A stretch of DNA of 48,905 bases from NCBI GenBank assembly GCA_016703325.1, contig JADJCH010000066.1, forward strand, positions 1 to 48,905. Direction: 5' to 3'. The position numbers and the translations under genes are program-made. Shown here in pieces: positions 9,050-16,488 of the stretch. Within the stretch, counting starts at the first letter, position 1. Every line of letters starts with the position of its first letter. This DNA comes from Burkholderiales bacterium. Its GTDB lineage: Bacteria > Pseudomonadota > Gammaproteobacteria > Burkholderiales > Burkholderiaceae_C. Below the pieces are notes generated by a model. It searched no databases. It had not been told where the DNA came from and worked only from the letters and a program-made list of their open reading frames with translations.

Positions 9050-9064
9050 GGTGAAATTTACCCG
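9050..9064. promoter_or_regulatory. NorR-type operator (GGT-N7-ACC palindrome)
   Basis: GGGTGAAATTTACCC is a near-perfect inverted repeat with the core GGT (9051-9053), seven bases, then ACC (9061-9063). This matches the published NorR core GGT-N7-ACC. It sits in the divergent region between norR (start 9026) and the Crp/Fnr gene (start 9205). NorR targets usually have three such sites; only this one is clear here, and no TGGCAC-N5-TTGC sigma-54 promoter was found. Confidence 0.6.
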
Positions 9065-9204
9065 GTGGGCGGCGCGGTGGAAATGACCCAGTTCAAATCC
9101 AAGTCTTTGTTTTTGCAGGGGTTGCGGGCAGGTCCGGGTCTTGCGCAACGACAGGTGTCGATCTCGCCCCGCCGGGCCTGACCCTGAACCTGGAGAACAC
9201 CACC

Positions 9205-10095
9205 GTGTCTGCCGTGATGCCCGCCGCCTCTCACTCCACTGCAGCCGCCCTGTCGCCTGCTCTGCGGCAGCGGCTGGCGCCCGCTGCCATCGAAACCCTC
9301 CAGCCGACCCAGGCCCTGCGGCCCGGCCAAGGGGTGCCGAGCCTGGGGGAATCCGATCTGGCCCTGCTGCGCCAGGCCTTTGCGCCGCACCGTTTGCGCC
9401 CGGACAGCCTGGATCGGCTGCGCACCGGTGCGGTGGTGCTGTCCCAACCCATCGGCATGCTCGGCCTGCCCGGCCCCGCCCAGCCGCTGCCCTGCTGGTG
9501 GCTGCTGCGCCGCGGCCGGGTGTCGCTGGGCTGGGTGTCGGACCGGGGTGAGTTCACCGAGCACCACCCGTTGGTCCCGGGGGACTGGCTGGAAGTGGCT
9601 GGCGCCCTGGCGCAGCCGCCGCGCTGGACCGACGCGGTGCAGTGCCGCACTCCGGTGGAGTTGCTGGCCCTGCCGCTGCGCCTGCTGTTCGAGGTGGCCG
9701 CGGACGACCCGGCGCTGCAACAGGCCATGACGGCGCTGCTCTGCGGTCGGGTGCGTGAACTGGCCGACACCCTGCGTGACGTCGTCAGTGCCGACGTGCC
9801 GGCCCGCCTGGCGCGCTGGATGCTGCGCCGCCTGAAGGGCGACGGTGACGCGCTGGACCCTGCGGCGCTGCCGGTGTTGCAGTTGGCCGACCTGAAGCAG
9901 ACCATCGCAGCGCAGATCGGCACCACCTCCGAAACCTTCTCGCGCGCCCTGCGCCGCCTGCAGGACGCCGCCATCGTGCAGGTGGACGGCTACCGCGTCA
10001 CCCTGCTCGACCGCGAGGCTCTGGAGCGGGTGGCCCACCCGCGCGGGCGCGGCAGCGCGAGGCAGTCGTTTGCGCGGGGGCGCAAGGCCGGGTGA
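9205..10095 (+). CDS. Crp/Fnr-family transcriptional regulator (Dnr-like position)
   Basis: A 296-residue regulator with a diverged cyclic-nucleotide-like sensor domain (about 60-190) and a winged helix at the C-terminus (DLKQTIAAQIGTTSETF, then SRALRRLQDAAIVQVDGY, about 230-275). The N-terminal region lacks the cysteine cluster of FNR, so an oxygen-labile Fe-S sensor is unlikely; a Dnr/heme or other signal is possible. The GTG start at 9205 is supported by GGAG nine bases upstream. It is divergent from norR, with a NorR-type operator between them. It is the intact paralogue of the broken copy at 1059-1904. It probably controls nearby anaerobic respiration genes, but its signal and targets are inferred only from context. 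Confidence 0.85.
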   Translation: MSAVMPAASHSTAAALSPALRQRLAPAAIETLQPTQALRPGQGVPSLGESDLALLRQAFAPHRLRPDSLDRLRTGAVVLSQPIGMLGLPGPAQPLPCWWLLRRGRVSLGWVSDRGEFTEHHPLVPGDWLEVAGALAQPPRWTDAVQCRTPVELLALPLRLLFEVAADDPALQQAMTALLCGRVRELADTLRDVVSADVPARLARWMLRRLKGDGDALDPAALPVLQLADLKQTIAAQIGTTSETFSRALRRLQDAAIVQVDGYRVTLLDREALERVAHPRGRGSARQSFARGRKAG

Positions 10096-10116
10096 GGCGG
10101 GCTGACGTGGCTGGAC

Positions 10117-10143
10117 GGCCTTCTGCAATGCCCGCAGAAGGCC
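10117..10143 (+). terminator. Strong hairpin after the Crp/Fnr gene
   Basis: GGCCTTCTGC (10117-10126) pairs perfectly with GCAGAAGGCC (10134-10143) across a seven-base loop, 21 bases past the stop. No T tract follows. Confidence 0.65.
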
Positions 10144-10167
10144 CCCGCATCTGTTCGAAAACCGGCT

Positions 10168-10185
10168 TCAATGTCTCCACATTGA
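10168..10185. promoter_or_regulatory. Inverted repeat upstream of the FAD oxidoreductase
   Basis: TCAATG-N6-CATTGA is a perfect 6+6 inverted repeat. It lies between wider arms CTGTTCG (from 10151) and CGAAACAG (about 10201-10209) that can also pair imperfectly. It could be an operator or an RNA structure in the leader of the oxidoreductase gene; the cognate regulator is unknown. Confidence 0.4.
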
Positions 10186-10323
10186 GCAGGTCGATGTCTC
10201 GCGAAACAGCATCGGACTGTCCCCTCGGAGATATCTGTTCCACAGGCCCCACGGGCCATTCCACGAAGGCGCGGGCTGACCTACATTCGCACCCGCACGA
10301 CCCAGCCTTCGATGGAAAAGACC

Positions 10324-11572
10324 ATGAAATACGTCCTGATCGGAGCCGGCCCGGCCGGTGTGCGCGCAGCCGAGACACTGCGCAAGGAAGACCCGAACGG
10401 TGAGATCACCCTGGTCAGCGGCGAGCCTGGCGAACCCTATGCGCGCATGGCCATCCCCTACGTCCTGAGCGGCCAGATCGACGAGTCCGGCGCGCTGCAG
10501 CGCAAGACCGAGCTGCACTACAACCACCAGGGCATCGACTACCTCAACCGCAAGGCGCTCAAGGTGCATGCGCGCGAGGACGGCGGCACGGTCGATCTGG
10601 ACGACGGCAGCACGTTGGCCTACGACCGCCTGCTGGTCGCCACCGGCTCCTCGCCGTCGCTGCCGCCGATTGCGGGCACCGACCTGCCCGGCGTCGTGAC
10701 CTGCTGGACGCTCGACGACGCCCGTGCCATCGCCGAGAAGCTCACCCCCGGTGCGCGCGTCGTGATGCTCGGCGCCGGCTTCGTGGCCGGCGTGTGCATG
10801 AAGTCGCTGATTGGCACCGGAGTGAAGCTGACGGTCATCGCTGGCCGCGCCGGCCAGATTCTGCGCACCATGATGGCTCCGACCGGCAGCCGCATGATGC
10901 AGCGCTGGCTGGAGGATCGTGGCGTCACCGTGGTCACCCAGGGCCGCACCGAACGCATCGAACGGGGTCCGCGCCTGGTGATGGACACCCAGACGATCGA
11001 AGCCGACCTGATCATCCTGGCCACTGGCGTGAAGCCGAACGTGTCCTTCCTCGAAGGCACCGGCGCACAGATCGACCAGGGCATCGTGGTCGATCACTTC
11101 ATGCGCACCACCGTGCCGCACATCTATGCCGCTGGCGACGTGGCGCAGGGGCGCGACTTTTCCACCGGCGAATGGGTGGTCCATGCGCTGCAGCCCACCG
11201 CAACCGAGCACGGCCGCATCGCCGCCATCAACATGGCCGGCAAGACCATGCCGTACCGCGGCAGCCTGAGCATGAACGTGCTCGACATCGGCGGGCTGAT
11301 CTCGCACACCTTCGGCGAGTGGCAGGGCCGCGAGGGTGGCGAGATGGTGGAGCTGACCGACGAACCGCGTTTTCTACACCCGCCTGTGTTTCCATGACGA
11401 CCGCATGATCGGTGCGATCACGGTGGGCAACCCGAACCATGTCGGTGCCATCCGCGGTCTGATCCAGGGCCGCCGTCGCCTGGGCCGCTGGAAGGACGAG
11501 CTGCTGAGCAACCCTCACCAGGTCATGGCGGCCTTTGTCGACCTGACCCAGAACCCGGCGGTCGACAGCTGA
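10324..11572 (+). CDS. FAD/NAD(P)-dependent oxidoreductase, one homopolymer frameshift near the 3' end
   Basis: A roughly 415-residue two-dinucleotide-binding flavoprotein. The FAD site is at the N-terminus (YVLIGAGPAGVRAAE), the NAD site is in the middle (VVMLGAGFVAGVCMK, about 145-160), and the second FAD motif reads IYAAGDVAQG. It lacks the CxxxxC redox pair of disulfide reductases, so it resembles ferredoxin/rubredoxin/nitrite-reductase-type reductases; the electron acceptor is unknown. The frame is lost in the TTTT run at about 11371-11374; removing one T restores RFYTRLCFHDDRMIGAIT and runs to the stop at 11570-11572 (ends NPAVDS). The start at 10324 (MKYVLIG) has GGA seven bases upstream; an ATG at 10312 would add four residues. 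No partner gene is adjacent. Placement after the Dnr-like gene suggests, but does not show, a nitrogen-oxide link. Confidence 0.75.
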
Positions 11573-11625
11573 TCGACGAGGCAGGCGACAGCGACAGCGC
11601 CAGCCCGGCCGCAGCCGGGCCGGCG

Positions 11626-11901
11626 TCAGTACACCGTGTCGTGATCCCCAACGTTGATCGGAATGATCCGGCCATCCTGGATAAGCAGTTCCAGCGTGAT
11701 GCGGCAGGACAGGTGGATGGACACCGAATGAAGCCCCTGCAGCCTGCCGGCCAGCGCATGCAGTCGCAGCGAGGGGTGGTGGGGGTTGATTTCCAGCAGC
11801 GCCAGTGTCTTGCCGTACTGGGCCTTGAGCTGCGGGTGACGGCGCAGGAAGCGCAGCGCGCGGCGCTGGTAGTCCTCGGTGAAAGCCAGTTGATACGGCA
11901 T
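11626..11901 (-). CDS. RelE/ParE-superfamily toxin of a type II TA module
   Basis: A 91-residue basic protein (MPYQLAFTEDYQRRALRFLRR..., ending INVGDHDTVY) with the RelE/StbE-type fold signature: a repeated basic helix near the N-terminus, then RLHALAGRLQGLHSVSIHLSCRITLELL and the C-terminal GDHDTVY. Such toxins usually cleave mRNA on the ribosome, and the GDHDxVY end is common in the family. The start at 11901 was chosen because upstream sequence overlaps the antitoxin frame and adds no family similarity. It lies 25 bases downstream of the antitoxin gene on the same strand, the standard antitoxin-first order. It appears intact. Confidence 0.8.
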   Translation of the reverse strand: MPYQLAFTEDYQRRALRFLRRHPQLKAQYGKTLALLEINPHHPSLRLHALAGRLQGLHSVSIHLSCRITLELLIQDGRIIPINVGDHDTVY

Positions 11902-11926
11902 GCCTCGGCCCCGGCGGTCCGCCCGG

Positions 11927-12202
11927 TCAGCTCGCCGTGTTGTCCGCCAGCAGGCGCTCCATGCGGGCCAGGTGGTCTGCCGCGCTCTCCTGCACCGCAC
12001 GTTCTGCCGCCAGATCGGCCCTGCTCTGCGCCAGCGCGGCCTCCAGCTCGCATTCGCGCAGGTAGTGGTACTGCGCCACCTCCATCACCACAAAACGCTC
12101 CTTGCCTCGAACGGAGATGACGGCCTCGGTCTGCCCGTTGAGCACCTCCTCAATGGCGGCAACACCGCGCACCTTCAGGTCATTGGCAGTGAGCTGGCTC
12201 AT
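11927..12202 (-). CDS. Phd/YefM-type antitoxin
   Basis: A 91-residue protein beginning SQLTANDLKVRGVAAIEEVL, then EAVISVRGKERFVVM and EVAQYHYLRECELEAAL. This is the pattern of Phd/YefM antitoxins that pair with RelE/StbE toxins: an N-terminal DNA-binding fold and a helical C-terminal tail that wraps the toxin. It is co-directional with the toxin 25 bases downstream, so they form one operon. Its promoter lies in the 154-base region shared with the divergent TIR gene. Antitoxins of this type usually repress their own promoter; the palindrome at 12279-12292 is a candidate operator. Confidence 0.82.
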   Translation of the reverse strand: MSQLTANDLKVRGVAAIEEVLNGQTEAVISVRGKERFVVMEVAQYHYLRECELEAALAQSRADLAAERAVQESAADHLARMERLLADNTAS

Positions 12203-12278
12203 GATGGGTTGACTGGGCTGAGGTAAATGGGGTGATTTTAGGTGCGATCAGTCGATTTATTGGTGGTACTGTTCATCT

Positions 12279-12292
12279 CACGATTTATCGTG
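12279..12292. promoter_or_regulatory. Perfect palindrome between the TA operon and the TIR pair
   Basis: CACGAT-TT-ATCGTG is a 6+6 perfect inverted repeat in an AT-richer stretch. The octamer CGATTTAT occurs here (12281-12288) and again at 12263-12270. It is a candidate operator for antitoxin autorepression, for the TIR genes, or for both. Confidence 0.45.
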
Positions 12293-12356
12293 CGTGACTG
12301 CCGTTCTGTTGACTGGCAGGGTGTCCCAGACAACGTGCGCCGCGTACACTTCCGCC

Positions 12357-12790
12357 ATGGTCACCGTCCCTGATGCAGCCGGTCACTTGGTGTTCGTCAG
12401 TCACTCTGGCGAAGACACCTGGGTGGCCAAACAGATCGCGCGTTGCATCGGTGAATGTGGGGCCCGGCCCTTCCTCGATCAGGCCGATGTCCCCGTCGGC
12501 GCCGAGTTCGGGAAGACGTGCGAGATTTCCTCGATCGGGCAGACGAACTGGTGGTGCTTTTCACACCCTGGTCGCTGGAGCGCCCCTACGTGTGGGCTGA
12601 AATCGGAGCGGCCTGGATCCGCCGGATACCGATCATCGTTCTGCTGCTCGGACTGAGTGCCACCGAGTTCCAGTCCCGACCCCATGCACCGGTGTTTCTC
12701 AAGAAAAGGAACATCATCAGCCTGAACGAAGTCGATGCCTATCTGGCTGAGCTTCGTGGCCGCGCAGAGGCGGAGAAGTCCCATGTCTGA
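12357..12790 (+). CDS. TIR-domain protein 1, one-base homopolymer frameshift
   Basis: Joining two frames gives a 144-residue protein that is essentially one TIR domain (TIR_2 type). It runs LVFVSHSGEDTWVAKQIARC, FLDQADVPVGAEFG, then DVRDFLDRADELVVLFTPWS, YVWAEIGAAWIRR and IPIIVLLLG. The putative catalytic Glu is the E of YVWAEIG; the position three residues before the usual aromatic is Tyr rather than Trp (YxxxE against WxxxE). The frame breaks at the GGG around 12510-12513, and one added G restores GEDVRDFLDRADE. There is no membrane segment or second domain. The stop overlaps the start of the second TIR gene by eight bases, so the two are likely co-translated. Bacterial TIR domains commonly act as NADases or make signalling nucleotides in antiphage defence; the role here is inferred. 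Confidence 0.72.
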
Positions 12791-13199
12791 CAAGACGCAT
12801 CCCCCACAGGTTTTCATCTCGCACACCACAGCCGACAAGGAATGGACGGATCAGTTCGCCACGGCCTTGCGGGACAAGGGCGTGCAGATCTGGTACGACG
12901 GGTGGAACCTGCGGCCGGGCGACAAGTGGCAGGACCGACTGGAGGACGCCCTGCGCGACAGCCGCATCTTCTGTGTGGTCGTGGGTGACCGCGGCGCCGA
13001 GACGCCCTGGACCTACTTCGAGATCGGTGCTGCACTGGCTGACCAGAAGATCATCGTGCCAGTACTGTCCGACACCTCCCGGCAGATCCAGTTGCCGCCG
13101 ATGCTGTCGCGGTATCAGGCCATCGGCGAGCGCACTCCGGTTGAAGCAGCGTCGCGTCTCGCCGATCTGGTCGAGACGGCTGGCACGGCGGGGACCTGA
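12783..13199 (+). CDS. TIR-domain protein 2
   Basis: A 138-residue intact single-domain TIR protein. It reads PQVFISHTTADKEWTDQFAT, GVQIWYDGWNLRPGDKWQDR, LEDALRDSRIFCVVVGDRG, then TPWTYFEIGAALADQKIIVPVLS. It contains a WxxxE motif (WTYFE), where Glu is the expected catalytic residue for NAD+ cleavage. The ATG at 12783 lies inside the end of the first TIR gene (eight-base overlap), so the longer reading from 12735 was rejected. It differs from its neighbour in sequence, so this is not a recent tandem duplication. No Sir2, SLOG, nuclease or pore-forming partner follows; the next gene is the end of lutB on the other strand. Confidence 0.82.
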   Translation: MSDKTHPPQVFISHTTADKEWTDQFATALRDKGVQIWYDGWNLRPGDKWQDRLEDALRDSRIFCVVVGDRGAETPWTYFEIGAALADQKIIVPVLSDTSRQIQLPPMLSRYQAIGERTPVEAASRLADLVETAGTAGT

Positions 13200-13231
13200 C
13201 GCGCAGCGGCAGGCCCCGGAAACTCTCAGCC

Positions 13232-14716
13232 CTACCCCTTCAGCCGCTCCCGCAACCCCGTCTTCGACAGCCGCATCGGCGTGCGGTGGGCGGTCCAGCC
13301 GCCTTGCCAGGGGGGGGTGAGGCCGCGCAGGGGGCGGGCCAGGGTGAGCGCCCAGCGGTACAGGCGGGGTTGGCCGTTGAGCCAGGCCCAGGCTTTCCAG
13401 GCCAGGGCTTCCTTCCAGTCCTTGGCGCTGGCCTGGCCGGCCAGCGGGGGGTGGCCGGGGTCGGGGTCGTGTTTGGCGGCGCGGCGCAGCTGCATCAGCA
13501 GGTCGGGGATGGGGATGCCCACCGGGCAGACCTCGGAGCAGGCGCCGCACAGGCTGCTGGCGGTGGGCAGGTCCTGGGTGGGCTCCAGGCCCAGCAGGTG
13601 CGGGGAGATGATGGAGCCGATCGGCCCCGGGTAGGTGGTGCCGTAGGCCAGCCCGCCGATGCGGGCGTACACCGGGCAGTGGTTCATGCAGGCGCCGCAG
13701 CGGATGCACTGCAGTGTGGGCCGGAAGTCGGCATCCCGGTAGGCCTGGCTGCGGCCGTTGTCCAGCAGGATGAGGTGCAGCTCCTGCGGGCCGTCGTGTT
13801 CACCCGGGCGGCGCGGGCCGCTGATGACGTTGAAGTAGGTGGTGATGGCCTGGCCGGTGGCCGATCGGGTGAGCAGGCTGTACAGCGGCAGCACATGCTC
13901 GAAGCGCTCCACCACCTTCTCGATGCCGGTGATGGCGATGTGCACCGGCGGCACCGTGGTGCACATGCGGCCATTGCCCTCGTTCTCGACCAGGCAGAGC
14001 GAGCCGGTCTCGGCCACCATGAAGTTGACGCCGGACACGCCGATGGCCGCGTCGCGGAACTCGTGGCGCAGGCGGCGGCGGCCGATGGCGATGAGCTCGT
14101 CCACGTCCTCGGTGTAGGGCGTGTCGGGGATGTGGTCGGCGAACAGCGCGGCGATCTGCTGCTTGGTCTTGTGGATCGCCGGCATGATGATGTGGCTGGG
14201 CCGCTCGCCGGCGAGCTGGACGATGTACTCGCCCATGTCCGACTCCAGGCAGTTGATGCCTTGGTCGGCCATGTGGTGGTTCAGCTCGATCTCCTCGCTG
14301 ACCATCGACTTGCCCTTGATCATCCCTTTGGCGTTGTGGCGCCGGGCGATGGCCAGGAAGAGGGCGTTGGCCTCCTCCGGCGTGGCGGCCCAGTGCACCT
14401 GCACGCCGCGTTCGGTGAGGCGCTGCTCCAACAGTTCCAGCAGGTCCGGCAGCCGCGACAGGCTGTACTGCCGCAGCGCTTCGCCCAGGCGACGCAGGCG
14501 CTCGAAGGCGTCGGTGTCGGCAAAGTGCGCCGCCCGCCGGGTCTGCAGGAAGTCCATCGCGCCGCGGAAGCTGCGGCGCAGGTGCGCGTCGTCCACCGCT
14601 TCCCGGGTGTTGGCTTTGAAGCGGCGCGGGTCGATGAACTGCAGCGGCGCGCCCGGCAGAGCGGAGGTGGAAGCAGCCGTGGCAGCGGCTGAGGCCGGTG
14701 TGGCGTTCATGTTCAT
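13232..14716 (-). CDS. lutB: LutB, iron-sulfur subunit of the L-lactate oxidation complex
   Basis: A 494-residue LutB/LldF-type protein. LutABC oxidises L-lactate to pyruvate without the flavin enzyme LldD. The N-terminal and middle part carries the LUD domain (KGMIKGKSMVSEEIELNHH, GVNFMVAETGSLCLVENEGNGRMCTTVPP). The C-terminal half has two [4Fe-4S] sets: CIRCGACMNHCPVY and CGACSEVCPVGIPI. The start at 14716 (MNMNATP) overlaps the lutC stop (ATGA), so translation is coupled; a second in-frame ATG lies six bases on. It is the last gene of a lutA-lutC-lutB operon. Full length and intact. Confidence 0.92.
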   Translation of the reverse strand: MNMNATPASAAATAASTSALPGAPLQFIDPRRFKANTREAVDDAHLRRSFRGAMDFLQTRRAAHFADTDAFERLRRLGEALRQYSLSRLPDLLELLEQRLTERGVQVHWAATPEEANALFLAIARRHNAKGMIKGKSMVSEEIELNHHMADQGINCLESDMGEYIVQLAGERPSHIIMPAIHKTKQQIAALFADHIPDTPYTEDVDELIAIGRRRLRHEFRDAAIGVSGVNFMVAETGSLCLVENEGNGRMCTTVPPVHIAITGIEKVVERFEHVLPLYSLLTRSATGQAITTYFNVISGPRRPGEHDGPQELHLILLDNGRSQAYRDADFRPTLQCIRCGACMNHCPVYARIGGLAYGTTYPGPIGSIISPHLLGLEPTQDLPTASSLCGACSEVCPVGIPIPDLLMQLRRAAKHDPDPGHPPLAGQASAKDWKEALAWKAWAWLNGQPRLYRWALTLARPLRGLTPPWQGGWTAHRTPMRLSKTGLRERLKG

Positions 14717-15444
14717 GCGGGGCTCCCTTGGACGCTCGGGGTGTGGTCGTGCACCAGCACGATCACCAGCTCCTTCGGGCCGTGGGCGCCGAAGGCCAGG
14801 GTCTGCTGGATGTCGGAGGTCTTGGAGGGCCCGGTCACCAGCAGAAGGTTGGTGGGCATGTTGTCCTCCGGCTGCAGCGCGCGCATCGCCGCGGGCAGAC
14901 CGGCGAAGAGGCGGTTGACCGGCAGCACGGCCACATGCACCGGCGGCACCAGCGACAGGCTGCGCGGCTCGCCCGGGCCCGGGATCAGCAGCAGCGTGCC
15001 GGTGTCGGCGATGCCGGCCTGGGCGGAGGTAATGCCGGCATCGATGGCGTCGAACAGCTGCGGCTTGCACTGCTCCAGCGGCGTGTCGAAGCGCCAGGTC
15101 TCCAGATCGGCCAGAGCGCTTTCGGGAGCATCGAGCTGTGCGGACAGTTCGCTGGCGCTGCCCAGCGCAATGCGGCGGCAGCCGCGTGCGTCCAGCGCGG
15201 CGCGCAGGGCCTGGGGCCAGTCGTTTGCACTGGCATGCAGCACGTCGGCGCGCCAGCCGCGGGCAGCGGCCTCGAAGCCTGCCACCAGCGTGGCCGGGTC
15301 GGGCCGCTCACCAATGCAGCCGCGGCCATAGGGGCCGCTCCAGTAGGGCGTCAGGTCGGGCCGGGGCAGGGCCTGCGCCGGGGCTGCGGCCCGCAGCGCG
15401 CCGAGGATGCCGCGGCGGGCGGCCTGGGTGTTGGGGATCGTCAT
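14713..15444 (-). CDS. lutC: LutC, LUD-domain subunit of the L-lactate oxidation complex
   Basis: A 243-residue protein with one LUD domain (AGIADTGTLLLIPGPGEPRSLSLVPPVHVAVL, then NLLLVTGPSKTSDIQQTL and GAHGPKELVIVLV). LutC is the small partner of LutA and LutB. The start at 15444 has a GAGGAG element about 9-14 bases upstream. The stop overlaps the lutB start. In most described operons the order is A-B-C; here lutC sits between lutA and lutB. Intact. Confidence 0.9.
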   Translation of the reverse strand: MTIPNTQAARRGILGALRAAAPAQALPRPDLTPYWSGPYGRGCIGERPDPATLVAGFEAAARGWRADVLHASANDWPQALRAALDARGCRRIALGSASELSAQLDAPESALADLETWRFDTPLEQCKPQLFDAIDAGITSAQAGIADTGTLLLIPGPGEPRSLSLVPPVHVAVLPVNRLFAGLPAAMRALQPEDNMPTNLLLVTGPSKTSDIQQTLAFGAHGPKELVIVLVHDHTPSVQGSPA

Positions 15445-15473
15445 GGGATTTGTCTCCTCAGGCTCCGCGGGGC

Positions 15474-16298
15474 TCAATCGGTCACCTGCTGGGCGGCCGG
15501 GCCCAGGCCCAGGCGCTCGCGCAGGAAGCTGGCCAGGTGGGTGCAGCGCGGCAGGGCCTCGCCAGCGGCGCGGCGCTTTTCGGCGGCGTGGTGCAGGTTG
15601 AGCAGGCAGCCGCAGTCGCCGCTGACCACCACGTCCGCGCCGCTGTCGCGCAGGCTGTCGAGCTTGTCGCTGACCATCGCGCCGGAGACGGCCGGGTGCC
15701 GCGCCGAGAAGGTGCCGCCGAAGCCGCAGCACTCCGCCACGCGGGCCTGCTGCACCAGCTCCACGCCGGGCAGGTCGCGCAGCAGCGCCTCGTGGGGCAG
15801 GTGGCAGCCCATCTCCCGCCGGGCCGAGCAGGAGGTGTGCAGGGCCACCTTCACCGGCGTGGTGGGCGCCTTGGCGCGCTCCGGTCGGCCGGCCGGGTCG
15901 GCCAGGCCCAGCACGTCGCGGGCGAAGTGGCTCCACTCCACCACCCGCGCAGCGATCTCGCGGGCCCGTGCGGCCTGCGCCGGCTCGTCGGCGAACAGGC
16001 GCGGCCAGTGGTGCACCAGCATGCCGGCGCAGGAGCCCGAAGGCAGCACGATCGGCCAGGGTTCGGGAAACAGGTCCAGCTGCGCCCGCGCAGTCTGGCG
16101 GGCCTGCTCGGTGTAGCCGCTGGTGTAGGCCGGCTGGCCGCAGCAGGTCTGGTCGGGCGGGAAGTCCACCTCGATGCCGGCGGCGCGGATCAGCTCGATG
16201 GCGTCCAGGCCGGCCTGCGGGGCCATCATGTCCACCACACAGGTGGCGAAGAAGTAGACCCGGCGCGGGCGGGAAGCAAGGGCGGGAGCGGAGCTCAA
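15474..16298 (-). CDS. lutA: LutA, CCG-domain subunit of the L-lactate oxidation complex
   Basis: A 274-residue protein with two cysteine-rich CCG domains as in LutA, GlcF and heterodisulfide reductase subunits. CCGQPAYTSGY is in the first domain; CCGFGGTFSA and SGDCGCLLNLHH are in the second. It probably binds an Fe-S cluster and passes electrons from lactate. The start is taken as the TTG at 16298, with GGAG about eight bases upstream. Upstream in-frame sequence lacks family similarity. It is the first gene of the lutA-lutC-lutB operon, with 29 bases before lutC. It is divergent from a LysR regulator gene. Confidence 0.88.
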   Translation of the reverse strand: MSSAPALASRPRRVYFFATCVVDMMAPQAGLDAIELIRAAGIEVDFPPDQTCCGQPAYTSGYTEQARQTARAQLDLFPEPWPIVLPSGSCAGMLVHHWPRLFADEPAQAARAREIAARVVEWSHFARDVLGLADPAGRPERAKAPTTPVKVALHTSCSARREMGCHLPHEALLRDLPGVELVQQARVAECCGFGGTFSARHPAVSGAMVSDKLDSLRDSGADVVVSGDCGCLLNLHHAAEKRRAAGEALPRCTHLASFLRERLGLGPAAQQVTD

Positions 16299-16488
16299 GG
16301 GGCGGTCTCCAGGGGGTTGTTCTGTGCGGGGATGCAACGGGTGAGTTGCCGATGGGCCTGGGAGCGATGCCTGCACTGCGGCCCCGGCCGGAATTCTGCG
16401 GCGCCGGCGGGGCCTGGGGGAGCTGGTTTGTGCGGCTGCTCCTGCGATCGTCGAACCGGTCGGCCACACGATCGCGGACACTCCCACC
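16299..16488. other. lutA-LysR divergent intergenic region
   Basis: A 190-base region that must hold the promoter of lutACB and the LysR gene. I could not pick out a convincing T-N11-A operator or sigma-70 pair by eye. Confidence 0.4.

Noticed and set aside
9065..9204. Possible sigma-54 promoter or FNR box before the Crp/Fnr gene
   Set aside because: No TGGCAC-N5-TTGC match and no TTGAT-N4-ATCAA palindrome could be found on either strand.
12357..13199. Thoeris defence system
   Set aside because: TIR proteins are present but no ThsA-like effector (Sir2 or NAD-binding with SLOG) is adjacent on either side.
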